Shown one piece after another: positions 1 through 5,417 of a stretch of 7,953 nucleotides of DNA. Each line of letters opens with the position of its first letter. The stretch's first letter is position 1. This DNA comes from Actinomycetota bacterium (GTDB taxonomy: Bacteria; Actinomycetota; Thermoleophilia; Gaiellales; Gaiellaceae): the NCBI GenBank assembly GCA_013817555.1, contig JACDCN010000087.1, positions 1-7,953 of the forward strand, in the 5' to 3' direction. Both the position numbers and the translations under genes were made by a program. The notes below the pieces were generated by a model. The model saw nothing but the letters and a program-made list of their open reading frames with translations. It did no database searches and was not told the origin of the DNA.

Positions 1-276
1 CGCCTCAATGAGCTCCAGCCTGCTACGAGCCTCTGGCTGAAGGCCGGGCGCGAGATCCTCGACAGGCAGTTCGAGGAAGCGGCGGAGACGTTCGACGAGA
101 TCGGCTCGGTGCCGGACGAGGCCGAGGCCCGGCTTCGTGCCGGGCAGGTGCTGCTCGCCGCAGGACACCGCGCAGAGGCAGGCGAGCAGTTCGAGCGTGC
201 GCTCGGCTTCTACCGCGCGGTCGGAGCGACACGCTACGCCAGCCGGTGCGAGCAGGCCTTCGCCGATACGGCATAG
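1..276 (+). CDS. C-terminal end of a TPR-like helical repeat protein (partial)
   Basis: The reading frame enters from the left edge and stops at TAG 274-276, leaving 91 residues. These are alternating helices rich in Ala, Glu and Leu with TPR-like spacing: a FEEAAETFDEIG segment, then GHRAEAGEQFERALGFYRAVGATRYASR. The last stretch resembles the tail of large multidomain regulators in high-GC actinobacteria, such as adenylate/guanylate cyclase or LuxR/AfsR-type ATPases followed by TPRs; that comparison is from memory. No catalytic domain lies in the window, so the parent protein cannot be named. It is the only plus-strand gene left of the tRNA-like element and shares no operon with what follows. 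The frame is confident; the family assignment is moderate. Confidence 0.7.
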   Translation, partial: RLNELQPATSLWLKAGREILDRQFEEAAETFDEIGSVPDEAEARLRAGQVLLAAGHRAEAGEQFERALGFYRAVGATRYASRCEQAFADTA

Positions 277-360
277 CAGCCAGCATCCGCCTCGGCCGGG
301 TGAGATCGAGCGCACGACCTTGCGGTTCAGGATCACCTGTCACGCATCGCGGCCGATGGG

Positions 361-559
361 CTTCGAGTTCCACGCATGGAGCGACCTCGCCAGCCGCTCG
401 TTGTCGAGAGACACAACGCGCGACGCGAACTCTCGGGTAAGAAAGTCGCACGTTCCCCACCGAGATTTGGCTTTGACATGCGGTTGAACCGGCGTTTAGT
501 AAATAGAACGGCGGACTTCTAATCCGCGGGTCGCAGGTTCGAATCCTGCCGGGCGCATC
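361..559 (+). repeat. Left copy of a duplicated segment ending in a tRNA-Arg-like sequence
   Basis: This segment aligns with 3627-3826 at an almost constant offset of 3266-3268. The match begins at CTTCGAgtTCCA (361-372, against 3627-3638) and continues through GCCGctCGTTGTCG (393-406). It then runs through GAAcTCTCgGGTA (427-439) and TTGGCTT (467-473), and becomes near-identical from ATGCGG (478) to the end. Identity is patchy upstream (about 58% over 427-466) and high over the tRNA-like part. This looks like an old duplication or a dispersed repeat unit. No open frame is shared between the copies. Confidence 0.6.
480..557 (+). tRNA. tRNA-Arg(UCU)-like gene, left copy, abnormal 5' half
   Basis: The anticodon arm is perfect: stem GCGGA 511-515 with TCCGC 523-527, loop CTTCTAA, anticodon TCT 518-520 (reads AGA). 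A five-base variable loop follows, then a perfect T arm (GCAGG 533-537, TTCGAAT, CCTGC 545-549), acceptor strand CGGGCGC 550-556 and discriminator A557. CCA is not encoded; TCA follows. The 5' half is odd. GCGGTTG (480-486) pairs with the acceptor strand with one G-G mismatch and two G-U pairs, but leaves 24 nt before the anticodon stem instead of 19. A D arm GTTT-AGTAAATA-GAAC (494-509) can form but lacks the conserved GG of the D loop. It could be a non-canonical functional tRNA, a tRNA pseudogene or a tRNA-derived repeat. Confidence 0.55.
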
Positions 560-641
560 AATCGCCTCTCCTACCGTCGTTTTTGGCCAGGCCATCGACC
601 GCGAATCTACGCGCTTCTGGTCGACATTTGAAGGCCGACCG

Positions 642-1112
642 TCAGTCGATCGCAGCGATCGCGTCGACGAGGATCGGGACGTTGGAGGGTGATGACCCCT
701 GGCCGGGTGCCGAGCGTGCGTGGCGACCCGCGTCGCCCCACAACTCGACGATCAAATCGCTGAATCCGTTCACGACCAACGGGTTCTTGTCGAAGCCTGG
801 CGCTGCCTGCACATAGCCGACCGCTCGGATCCATGCACTCACGCGGTCGAGCGACTCCAGTTCCTGCTTCAGCGAGGCGAGGATCGCGAGAGCCGTCAGT
901 CGGGCGGCCTCGTAGCCCTGCTCCACTGTCAGGTCGTCACCGAGCCGGCCCTGGATCAACGGCGTTGCTCCATCGAACGGTCCGTGCCCGGCGATGTACG
1001 CGAGACCACCGTGAATCTTCACCAACCGGAAGTTGAACTCTTTGCCTGCTGGGGCGAATGGCTCAGGCAGACGCAACCCCAGCTCCTCCAATCGCTCCTC
1101 GATCCGTCCCAT
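642..1112 (-). CDS. RidA/YjgF-family enamine/imine deaminase
   Basis: This is a 156-residue member of the RidA (YjgF/YER057c/UK114) family. Characterised members form cytosolic trimers that hydrolyse reactive enamines or imines, such as 2-aminoacrylate, made by PLP enzymes. Visible marks are the N-terminal MGRIEERLEELGLRLPEP typical of the roughly 150-residue subgroup, the core LAYIAGHGP, the central EQGYEAARLTALAILASL helix and the C-terminal HARSAPG...VPILVDAIAAI. Arg133, in RSAPG, sits where the substrate carboxylate-binding Arg of RidA lies. I chose ATG 1112 because GGGAG (1118-1122) precedes it by five bases and family similarity begins there. The frame stays open to 1199, but that extra part looks unrelated. 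It is the last gene of the minus-strand cluster, 176 bases after the MOSC gene, and shares that cluster with a PLP enzyme. The exact substrate is unknown. Confidence 0.87.
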   Translation of the reverse strand: MGRIEERLEELGLRLPEPFAPAGKEFNFRLVKIHGGLAYIAGHGPFDGATPLIQGRLGDDLTVEQGYEAARLTALAILASLKQELESLDRVSAWIRAVGYVQAAPGFDKNPLVVNGFSDLIVELWGDAGRHARSAPGQGSSPSNVPILVDAIAAID

Positions 1113-1230
1113 CACCGCTCCCAATGTCGGGTGGTTCTTATGAGCGAACTCTTTCAATCCCGGTCGCCGTTGTGAATGGGTCGCCGGTGAGAGTCGCAAC
1201 CGGGCATGTCGGCACTTGCCTGAGCGAGTT

Positions 1231-1246
1231 TCAGGAATGTTCCTGA
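1231..1246. repeat. Short inverted repeat between the MOSC and RidA genes
   Basis: TCAGGAA-TG-TTCCTGA is a perfect 7-bp inverted repeat with a two-base centre. It lies 43 bases downstream of the MOSC stop and about 120 bases upstream of the RidA start. No T tract follows on either strand, so it is a poor intrinsic terminator. The near-continuous dyad would suit an operator or a small transcript hairpin. Function unproven. Confidence 0.35.
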
Positions 1247-1288
1247 GCCGGTGATCCTTCGGAGCCGCGGACAGAAGCCTCGGAATCG

Positions 1289-2110
1289 CTAGAGCAGCCT
1301 GACCGAGTCACCTCTCCTGATCGCTCCGTCCTGCTCGACCGACGCGTACACGCCCACGTTTGCATCGTTGTGCTGCGCTGCCGTACGCAAAATGCCCGGA
1401 TCCTTGGGCAAGTCGCCCTGGGGCAAGGTCGTCATAACGCAGCGCGGGCAAGGGCCGGTGACCCGAAGCCGAACCTCTTTGCCGATCGCCAGCGTGCGGT
1501 CGACCCACTCGTTCTCGACGAATCCCGCGCTGCCTGCCGAAGCGACCACGATGTTCGGGCGGAACCGCCTCACCTCATAACGCCCTTGTGGATGCAGCTC
1601 GCGGAGGCGATCGAGTGTCGCCGTCGTGAGCACGTGTACGAGGCCGAGGTCGAAGAAGGTCCCCTCCGGCATCGCCTCGTCGGTCACCGTCTCGCGGTAG
1701 GTGAGCCCTTCGATGTCGGGCCAGTATTCCTCGAGGCTCGGCTTGTCCGGGGCGGCGGTGGCAAAGGCAACTCGCCGACCGACGACATCCGAAAGCGCCT
1801 CGTCAAGGCCACGCTCGGCAGTCGTCATCGAGCGTCCGTCGGGGAAGGTGATCCGCACGTGCGGCAACCTCTCCCCCGATAAGGGTGGCTCAAGGAACGA
1901 AGCCCTGAGCTCGAACAGCTTCGCCCACTTGCGCGGCTCCTTCGCACTGACCACCTTCCCCGTCTCGGCATCAACGAGCGCGTACGGCCGATCGCCAAGC
2001 ACTCCCTGCTCGGTTACCTCAGCAGCGTTCAGCTCTTCCCCCATCATCGACTTGACGGGGTAGCGCCAGAGCGCGACAACCGAGGCTGCGTTCTCAGCGA
2101 CGTTCGACAT
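1289..2110 (-). CDS. MOSC-domain protein with N-terminal beta-barrel domain (mARC/YcbX-like)
   Basis: This 273-residue protein has the two-domain layout of the mARC/YcbX group. The N-terminal MOSC beta-barrel domain covers roughly residues 10-120, with the family motif WRYPVKSMMGE (15-25) and the GDRPYALVD strand. The C-terminal MOSC domain covers about 150-273, with RRFRPNIVV (181-189) and GPCPRCVMTT (219-228). Cys224 matches the conserved cysteine that ligates molybdenum in mARC-type proteins. Such proteins bind Moco and reduce N-hydroxylated or oxidised substrates, or are thought to handle sulfur. No ferredoxin domain is fused, so an electron donor would have to be separate. Start ATG 2110 is well set by AAGGAGG (2119-2125) eight bases upstream. 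It lies between the ABM-like gene (119-base gap) and the RidA gene. The family is sure; the substrate is not known. Confidence 0.88.
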   Translation of the reverse strand: MSNVAENAASVVALWRYPVKSMMGEELNAAEVTEQGVLGDRPYALVDAETGKVVSAKEPRKWAKLFELRASFLEPPLSGERLPHVRITFPDGRSMTTAERGLDEALSDVVGRRVAFATAAPDKPSLEEYWPDIEGLTYRETVTDEAMPEGTFFDLGLVHVLTTATLDRLRELHPQGRYEVRRFRPNIVVASAGSAGFVENEWVDRTLAIGKEVRLRVTGPCPRCVMTTLPQGDLPKDPGILRTAAQHNDANVGVYASVEQDGAIRRGDSVRLL

Positions 2111-2229
2111 AGTCGTGTCCTCCTTCGCTACCTGACATTCGGCTCTATGAGCGCGCCCGCCTCCTCCTCTTCCCGGCCCGACTCTACTCCTCGGTAGCCC
2201 GCACCCAACACTCGGTGCTTGGCTTCGAG

Positions 2230-2520
2230 CTAGTACGCCTCGTCTCGCACGAGTTCGTAATGCTGCACGTCAAGGATCGACGCACCGGATGCGTCGGCTG
2301 CTCCGCTTCGTATCCGGTTCGCAGCGTCGACGCTCGCCTGTAGTGCGTCCTCGCTCTCCCAGACAGTGATCGTCATCCCTTTGCCGCTTTGGCGGTCGAC
2401 TAACAGCTCCGCGCGCTTGAGCCCCGGCTCCGCGAGGCTCCCGAGAGCCTCGTTGAACTGATCGAGCGTCTGGTCGACGTTCTCGTGCGGAAACTGGTAC
2501 GTGCTAACCCGTGCCCACAT
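2230..2520 (-). CDS. Small dimeric alpha/beta-barrel (ABM-like) protein, function unknown
   Basis: This is a 96-residue protein. An N-terminal strand MWARVSTYQF is followed by a helix with a DQTLDQFNEAL pattern, a central strand pair (AELLVDRQSGKGMTITVWESE), a helix (DALQASVDAANRIRS) and a last strand (SILDVQHYELV). That order and the MTITVWES segment fit the ferredoxin-like fold of antibiotic-biosynthesis-monooxygenase (ABM) and stress-responsive barrel proteins, which usually dimerise. Catalytic residues vary in that superfamily, so no reaction can be assigned. Start ATG 2520 is set by AAGGAGG (2527-2533) six bases upstream. The gene follows the CysK-like gene after 79 bases, and a hairpin (2543-2562) sits just ahead of its ribosome site. 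It could be a regulator or accessory of its neighbours; that is a guess. Confidence 0.75.
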   Translation of the reverse strand: MWARVSTYQFPHENVDQTLDQFNEALGSLAEPGLKRAELLVDRQSGKGMTITVWESEDALQASVDAANRIRSGAADASGASILDVQHYELVRDEAY

Positions 2521-2542
2521 GACGTTCCTCCTTGGAGCGTTT

Positions 2543-2562
2543 GCTCATCTGTGTAGACGAGC
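2543..2562 (-). promoter_or_regulatory. Hairpin between the CysK-like stop and the ABM-like ribosome site
   Basis: Read on the minus strand, GCTCGTCT-ACAC-AGATGAGC forms an 8-bp stem with one G-U pair and a four-base loop. It starts 38 bases after the CysK-like stop and ends nine bases before the AAGGAGG of the next gene. No T tract follows. It could be an attenuating terminator, an mRNA processing or stability hairpin, or a modulator of translation of the ABM-like gene. Confidence 0.35.
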
Positions 2563-2599
2563 GTATGCCGCTAAACGACGCACTGCAATACGTTCGCAG

Positions 2600-3526
2600 C
2601 TAAGCGTCGGCGTACGGGCTGACGCTCATGTACTTGAATCCCGTGTCGACCGCGAGCGTGACGATGACGGCATCCGGCCCGAGGCGCTCCGCAAGACGGT
2701 GGGCGCCGACCACGTTCGCGCCGGTGGAGATGCCGGCAAAGATCCCTTCCTCGAACGCAAGCCCCCGTGTCATCTCGAGCGCCTCGTCGTCGGGAATCGG
2801 CTCGAGGTGGTCGACCTTGTCGGGCTTCCAGTGCGGCATGACGAAGCCGGTCCAGCCCTGGACGAGGAACGGCCCCGGCGCGCCGCCGCTAATCGCGGCC
2901 GATCCGGCCGGCTCGTGCGCCTGGATGAAGACACCGTGGGGTCGGAGCGCGTCGGAGACGCCCATCAGTGAGCTCGCTGTTCCCATGCCCTGGCAGAACG
3001 CCGTCACCCGTCCTGCGGTCTGCTCCCAGATCTCCCTGCCAAGCCCATCGCGGTGGCCGGGGATGATGTAGGGATTGTTGAACTGGTCGGTCGCGTAGTG
3101 GCCGGGCTCTTTCGCCAGCTCCTCGGCACGCGCGACCATGTTATGGATGTCCTGCGGCGTCACCTTCGGCCGACCCTCGATCGACGAGACGACATCGATT
3201 TCGGCCCCGAGCGCGCGCATCAGCTGAAACCGCTCCTCGGTGAAGCAGTCGGCCATGACGATCAGTGCCCGATAGCCCTTGGCGCGGCAGACGAGGGCGA
3301 GCGCGGGTCCGGTGCTTCCGCCCGTGTACTCGACCACGGTGTCGCCGGCCGAGACAAGCCCGTCCCGCTCGGCGCCCTCGATCATGGCGAGAGCCATCCG
3401 GTCCTTCATCGACCCGGTCGGGTTGCGGTACTCGAGCTTCAACCAGAGCTCCGCGCCGTTCGGCGGAGCGCACCGCCGCACCCGAACCAGCGGCGTGTTG
3501 CCAATCGCCTCGAGGATCGACTCCAC
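2600..3526 (-). CDS. PLP-dependent cysteine synthase family protein (EYTGGSTG subfamily)
   Basis: This is a 308-residue fold-type II PLP enzyme of the cysteine synthase/cystathionine beta-synthase family. Members catalyse beta-replacement or beta-elimination on O-acetylserine, serine or related amino acids in the cytosol. The N-terminal ILEAIGNTPLVRV is standard. The PLP lysine is Lys41 in NPTGSMKDR. The substrate loop is EYTGGSTG (66-73) instead of the TSGNTG of classic CysK, and the phosphate loop is QGMGTASS (179-186) instead of GTGGT. The C-terminal half has GIFAGISTGANV (261-272) and DTGFKYMS (294-301). I recall this EYTGGSTG form as a recurring CysK-like subfamily, so the substrate may not be O-acetylserine. 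The start is GTG 3526; it fits the family N-terminus, but no good ribosome site is visible. It is first in the four-gene minus-strand cluster. Confidence 0.87.
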   Translation of the reverse strand: MESILEAIGNTPLVRVRRCAPPNGAELWLKLEYRNPTGSMKDRMALAMIEGAERDGLVSAGDTVVEYTGGSTGPALALVCRAKGYRALIVMADCFTEERFQLMRALGAEIDVVSSIEGRPKVTPQDIHNMVARAEELAKEPGHYATDQFNNPYIIPGHRDGLGREIWEQTAGRVTAFCQGMGTASSLMGVSDALRPHGVFIQAHEPAGSAAISGGAPGPFLVQGWTGFVMPHWKPDKVDHLEPIPDDEALEMTRGLAFEEGIFAGISTGANVVGAHRLAERLGPDAVIVTLAVDTGFKYMSVSPYADA

Positions 3527-3626
3527 GGGTCAATCTTGGCGTAGCCGCTTAGCAGGAGCAACCTCCCGGAAACTGAGTGAGCATGCCGCCGGCCGCCGAG
3601 CTGCCCTTTTAAGTCCCTCAAGATGT

Positions 3627-3826
3627 CTTCGAAGTCCAGATCCGTTATCGAGCGCCATCGCCGAGCGTTGTCGCAACAAGCAACCCAAGACCAGAATTCT
3701 CAGGTAGCAAGTTTTCGCGGTCATGATCAATAATTGGCTTAACCATGCGGTTGAACCGGCGTTTCCGTAAACAAATCGGCGGACTTCTAATCCGCGGGTC
3801 GGAGGTTCGAATCCTCCCAGGCGCAT
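3627..3826 (+). repeat. Right copy of the duplicated segment ending in a tRNA-Arg-like sequence
   Basis: This is the partner of 361-559. Landmarks are CTTCGAagTCCA 3627-3638, GCCGagCGTTGTCG 3660-3673, GAAtTCTCaGGTA 3694-3706, TTGGCTT 3734-3740 and ATGCGG from 3745. The copies run at one spacing apart from two single-base indels, one near 373-380 and one in the D-arm region. The copy lies upstream of the CysK-like GTG (opposite strand) and 76 bases before the lyxose isomerase gene. The upstream part is richer in A+T than the flanking genes. Confidence 0.6.
3747..3825 (+). tRNA. tRNA-Arg(UCU)-like gene, right copy, abnormal 5' half
   Basis: The anticodon stem is GCGGA 3779-3783 with TCCGC 3791-3795, loop CTTCTAA, anticodon TCT 3786-3788. 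The variable loop is GGGTC. The T arm is GGAGG 3801-3805, TTCGAAT, CCTCC 3813-3817. The acceptor strand is CAGGCGC 3818-3824 with discriminator A3825; TCG follows instead of CCA. GCGGTTG (3747-3753) pairs with the acceptor strand with one G-G mismatch and one G-U pair, slightly better than in the left copy. Between acceptor and anticodon arm are 25 nt, including GTTT-CCGT-AAAC (3761-3772), a hairpin unlike a normal D arm. Outside an 11/12-base D region the two copies match at 64 of 67 positions. The same alternatives apply: odd functional tRNA, pseudogene or tRNA-derived repeat. Confidence 0.55.
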
Positions 3827-3890
3827 CGAATCACAGGCCGTGGCGTCGGGCAGAGCCGTTCGACGCACGCGGCACGGACGGTGCGAAACC

Positions 3891-3896
3891 TATAGT
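3891..3896 (+). promoter_or_regulatory. -10 element of a probable leaderless promoter for the lyxose isomerase gene
   Basis: TATAGT matches the -10 consensus at five of six bases and ends six bases before ATG 3903. This is the spacing expected if transcription starts at or next to the start codon. No Shine-Dalgarno sequence lies ahead of that ATG. Leaderless mRNAs are common in actinobacteria. No clear -35 element is visible at 16-18 bases. Confidence 0.5.
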
Positions 3897-3902
3897 CGGC
3901 AC

Positions 3903-4430
3903 ATGACCACCGGGCTGGAGGAGCGAGACGCCCGGGCCTACGCTGCTACCCAGCTCGAGAAGGCGGGCGTCGTCCTCACGGATGTCGAGCGGGATTCGAT
4001 CGAGGTGACGGACTTCGGGCTCTCGCGGCTCGAGGAGACGGGCCTTCAGCTGCTCGTCTACGTCAACACGCGCCGTTACTGCGCCAAGGAGCTCGTTCTC
4101 TATCCCGGACAGACCTGTCCGGAGCACCGGCACCCGCCCTTCGAGGGCACGCCGGGCAAGGAAGAGACGTTCAGGTGCCGGCAGGGCACGGTCTACCTCT
4201 ATGTCGAGGGCAAACCGACCGCTCGCCCGGCTGCAACCCCGCCGCCTGGCCGCTACACCGTCTTCCGGGAGGTCGTGCTACTTCCCGGCGAGCAGCACAC
4301 GATCCCGCCGGGCACGCTGCACTGGTTTCAGTCAGGGCCGGAGGGCGCCGTCGTATCCGAGTTCTCGACGGCGAGCCGCGATGAATTCGACCAGTTCACG
4401 GATTCGGAGATTCGGCGAACAACTTCGTGA
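3903..4430 (+). CDS. D-lyxose isomerase family cupin (sugar isomerase)
   Basis: This is a 175-residue single-domain cupin of the D-lyxose isomerase family, which interconverts D-lyxose and D-xylulose (sometimes D-mannose and D-fructose) with a divalent metal. The metal-site motif is CPEHRHPPFEG (72-82), with His75 and His77. GKEETFRC (85-92) follows and supplies an acidic ligand (Glu87 or Glu88). The later histidine is His140 in IPPGTLHWFQSGPEGAVVSEF, a strong family signature. Start ATG 3903 is chosen because TATAGT lies just upstream and the family-like sequence begins soon after; the frame is open further left. It converges on the pentose operon, ending 12 bases from the Gfo/Idh/MocA stop. 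Its product D-xylulose is the substrate of the nearby xylulokinase. The family is well supported; the in vivo sugar is inferred. Confidence 0.87.
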   Translation: MTTGLEERDARAYAATQLEKAGVVLTDVERDSIEVTDFGLSRLEETGLQLLVYVNTRRYCAKELVLYPGQTCPEHRHPPFEGTPGKEETFRCRQGTVYLYVEGKPTARPAATPPPGRYTVFREVVLLPGEQHTIPPGTLHWFQSGPEGAVVSEFSTASRDEFDQFTDSEIRRTTS

Positions 4431-4442
4431 CGTGAGCCCCTG

Positions 4443-5417
4443 TCAGCGCAGAGCCACGTCCTCGCCAGTCTCGGCGGAGCGGTGGAGCGCCTCGATCGCC
4501 CGCGCTTGTGCGACAGCGTCCTCGCGACCGAGCAGGAGCGGCGCTTCGCCGCGGATGGCGTCGCACAGGTTCTCGACCTCGAGCCGGTACGAGTCGACGG
4601 GTTCGAGCTCGATGCGCTCGACCTCGCCGTCCCGCCGCAGCTCGATCACGGGCGTTCGGCAGTGCCACGGGTCGTCCAGGAAGAGCGAACCCTCGGTGCC
4701 GACCACCTCGAGCTCGTCGCGCTCCGGAAGGGAGGTGCCGCAGTCGAAGTGGGCGAAGACGTCGTCCGGGAAGCCCATGCTGCCCGCGAACACCCAGTCC
4801 GTGCCGGACGGGCCCGTGCGTGCCCGGCCGAGCACGGCCTCCGGCTCGCCCGCGAGCAGTCGTGATCCGCTGACGCAGTAGCAGCCGACATCCATCAGGC
4901 TGCCGCCCTCGACGTCCGGGCGGAGGCGAATGTTGTCCGCGTCGTAGAGGGAGTAGCTGAAGGCCGAGCGGACGAGCCGCAGCTCGCCGATCGCGCCCTC
5001 GCGGACGAGCTCGGTAAGACGCGCGGTCTGCGGGTTGTGCCGGTACATGAAGGCCTCCGTGAGCACGCGGCCGCTTCGCTCGGCCGCGTCGAAGGCCTCC
5101 TCGACGTCTGCCGCGTGCCGGCTCAGCGGCTTCTCGCAGAGGACGTGCTTGCCCGCCTCGACGGCTCTGATCGACCACTCGCAATGCAGCGTGTTCGGCA
5201 GCGAGATGTAGACGGCGTCGATGTCCGGGTCCGCGAGCAGCGCGTCGTAGGAGCCGTACGCGCGCTCGATGCCCCACTTCCGCGCGTACTCCTCGGCCCG
5301 GCTCTGCTCCCGGCTTGCGACCGCGATCAGCTCGACCTTGTCGGAGGCGTGCGCGCCCGGGATCACGAGCCGGTTGATGTGCGCCGTCGAGAGGATGCCG
5401 AGGCGAACTACCCCCAC
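4443..5417 (-). CDS. Gfo/Idh/MocA-family NAD(P)-dependent oxidoreductase
   Basis: This 324-residue protein matches the usual length of the Gfo/Idh/MocA family, which oxidises or reduces sugars, inositols and derivatives with NAD(P). The N-terminal Rossmann fold begins VVRLGILSTAHINR (a variant dinucleotide loop). CEKPLS (94-99) holds the conserved EKP with Lys96. The C-terminal domain has GAIGELRLVRSAFSY and GGSLMDVGCYC (171-181), close to glucose-fructose oxidoreductase and D-xylose dehydrogenase-like members. I place the start at GTG 5417. It is preceded by GAGG with a four-base spacer and sits where family similarity begins. The frame stays open to 5606, but that stretch is the out-of-frame shadow of the upstream SDR gene. 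The start overlaps the SDR end by 10 bases, so translation is probably coupled. The substrate is unknown; a pentose or polyol fits the operon. Confidence 0.88.
   Translation of the reverse strand: MGVVRLGILSTAHINRLVIPGAHASDKVELIAVASREQSRAEEYARKWGIERAYGSYDALLADPDIDAVYISLPNTLHCEWSIRAVEAGKHVLCEKPLSRHAADVEEAFDAAERSGRVLTEAFMYRHNPQTARLTELVREGAIGELRLVRSAFSYSLYDADNIRLRPDVEGGSLMDVGCYCVSGSRLLAGEPEAVLGRARTGPSGTDWVFAGSMGFPDDVFAHFDCGTSLPERDELEVVGTEGSLFLDDPWHCRTPVIELRRDGEVERIELEPVDSYRLEVENLCDAIRGEAPLLLGREDAVAQARAIEALHRSAETGEDVALR

Noticed and set aside
473..478. TTGACA, a perfect -35 consensus just before the left tRNA-like copy
   Set aside because: It directly abuts the tRNA-like 5' end, no good -10 lies 16-18 bases downstream, and the right copy has TTAACC there. 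Probably chance.
23..595. Long minus-strand open frame with the RIRTCDPRIRSP sequence
   Set aside because: That sequence is the familiar antisense translation of a tRNA-Arg gene; it runs across the tRNA-like element and opposes the real TPR frame.
576..596. TTTTT followed by TGGCC-A-GGCCA, read as a terminator
   Set aside because: The T tract precedes the hairpin on the plus strand and becomes an A tract after it on the minus strand, the wrong order for an intrinsic terminator on either strand.
648..660. GATCGC-A-GCGATC inverted repeat
   Set aside because: It lies inside the RidA coding end (codons for a repeated Ala/Ile/Asp pattern); GC-rich coding sequence easily makes such dyads.
1113..1199. 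29-residue N-terminal extension of the RidA-family protein
   Set aside because: Family similarity begins at ATG 1112, which has its own ribosome site (GGGAG 1118-1122).
2201..2218. GCACC-N8-GGTGC stem between the ABM-like and MOSC genes
   Set aside because: Five base pairs with an eight-base loop and no T tract is within chance for this base composition.
560..3626. Lower G+C in the bracketed cassette as proof of horizontal transfer
   Set aside because: Hand counts of sample lines (about 67-70% G+C) differ little from parts of the pentose operon (about 68%), so composition does not settle it.
3530..3868. Minus-strand open frame with the GGFEPPTRGLEVRR sequence
   Set aside because: It is again the antisense reading of a tRNA-Arg-like sequence (3747-3825), with no ribosome site or domain.
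4427..4458. Terminator between the convergent lyxose isomerase and Gfo/Idh/MocA genes
   Set aside because: Only a 4-bp TGAC/GTCA pairing is visible in the 12-base gap and its edges, with no T tract.
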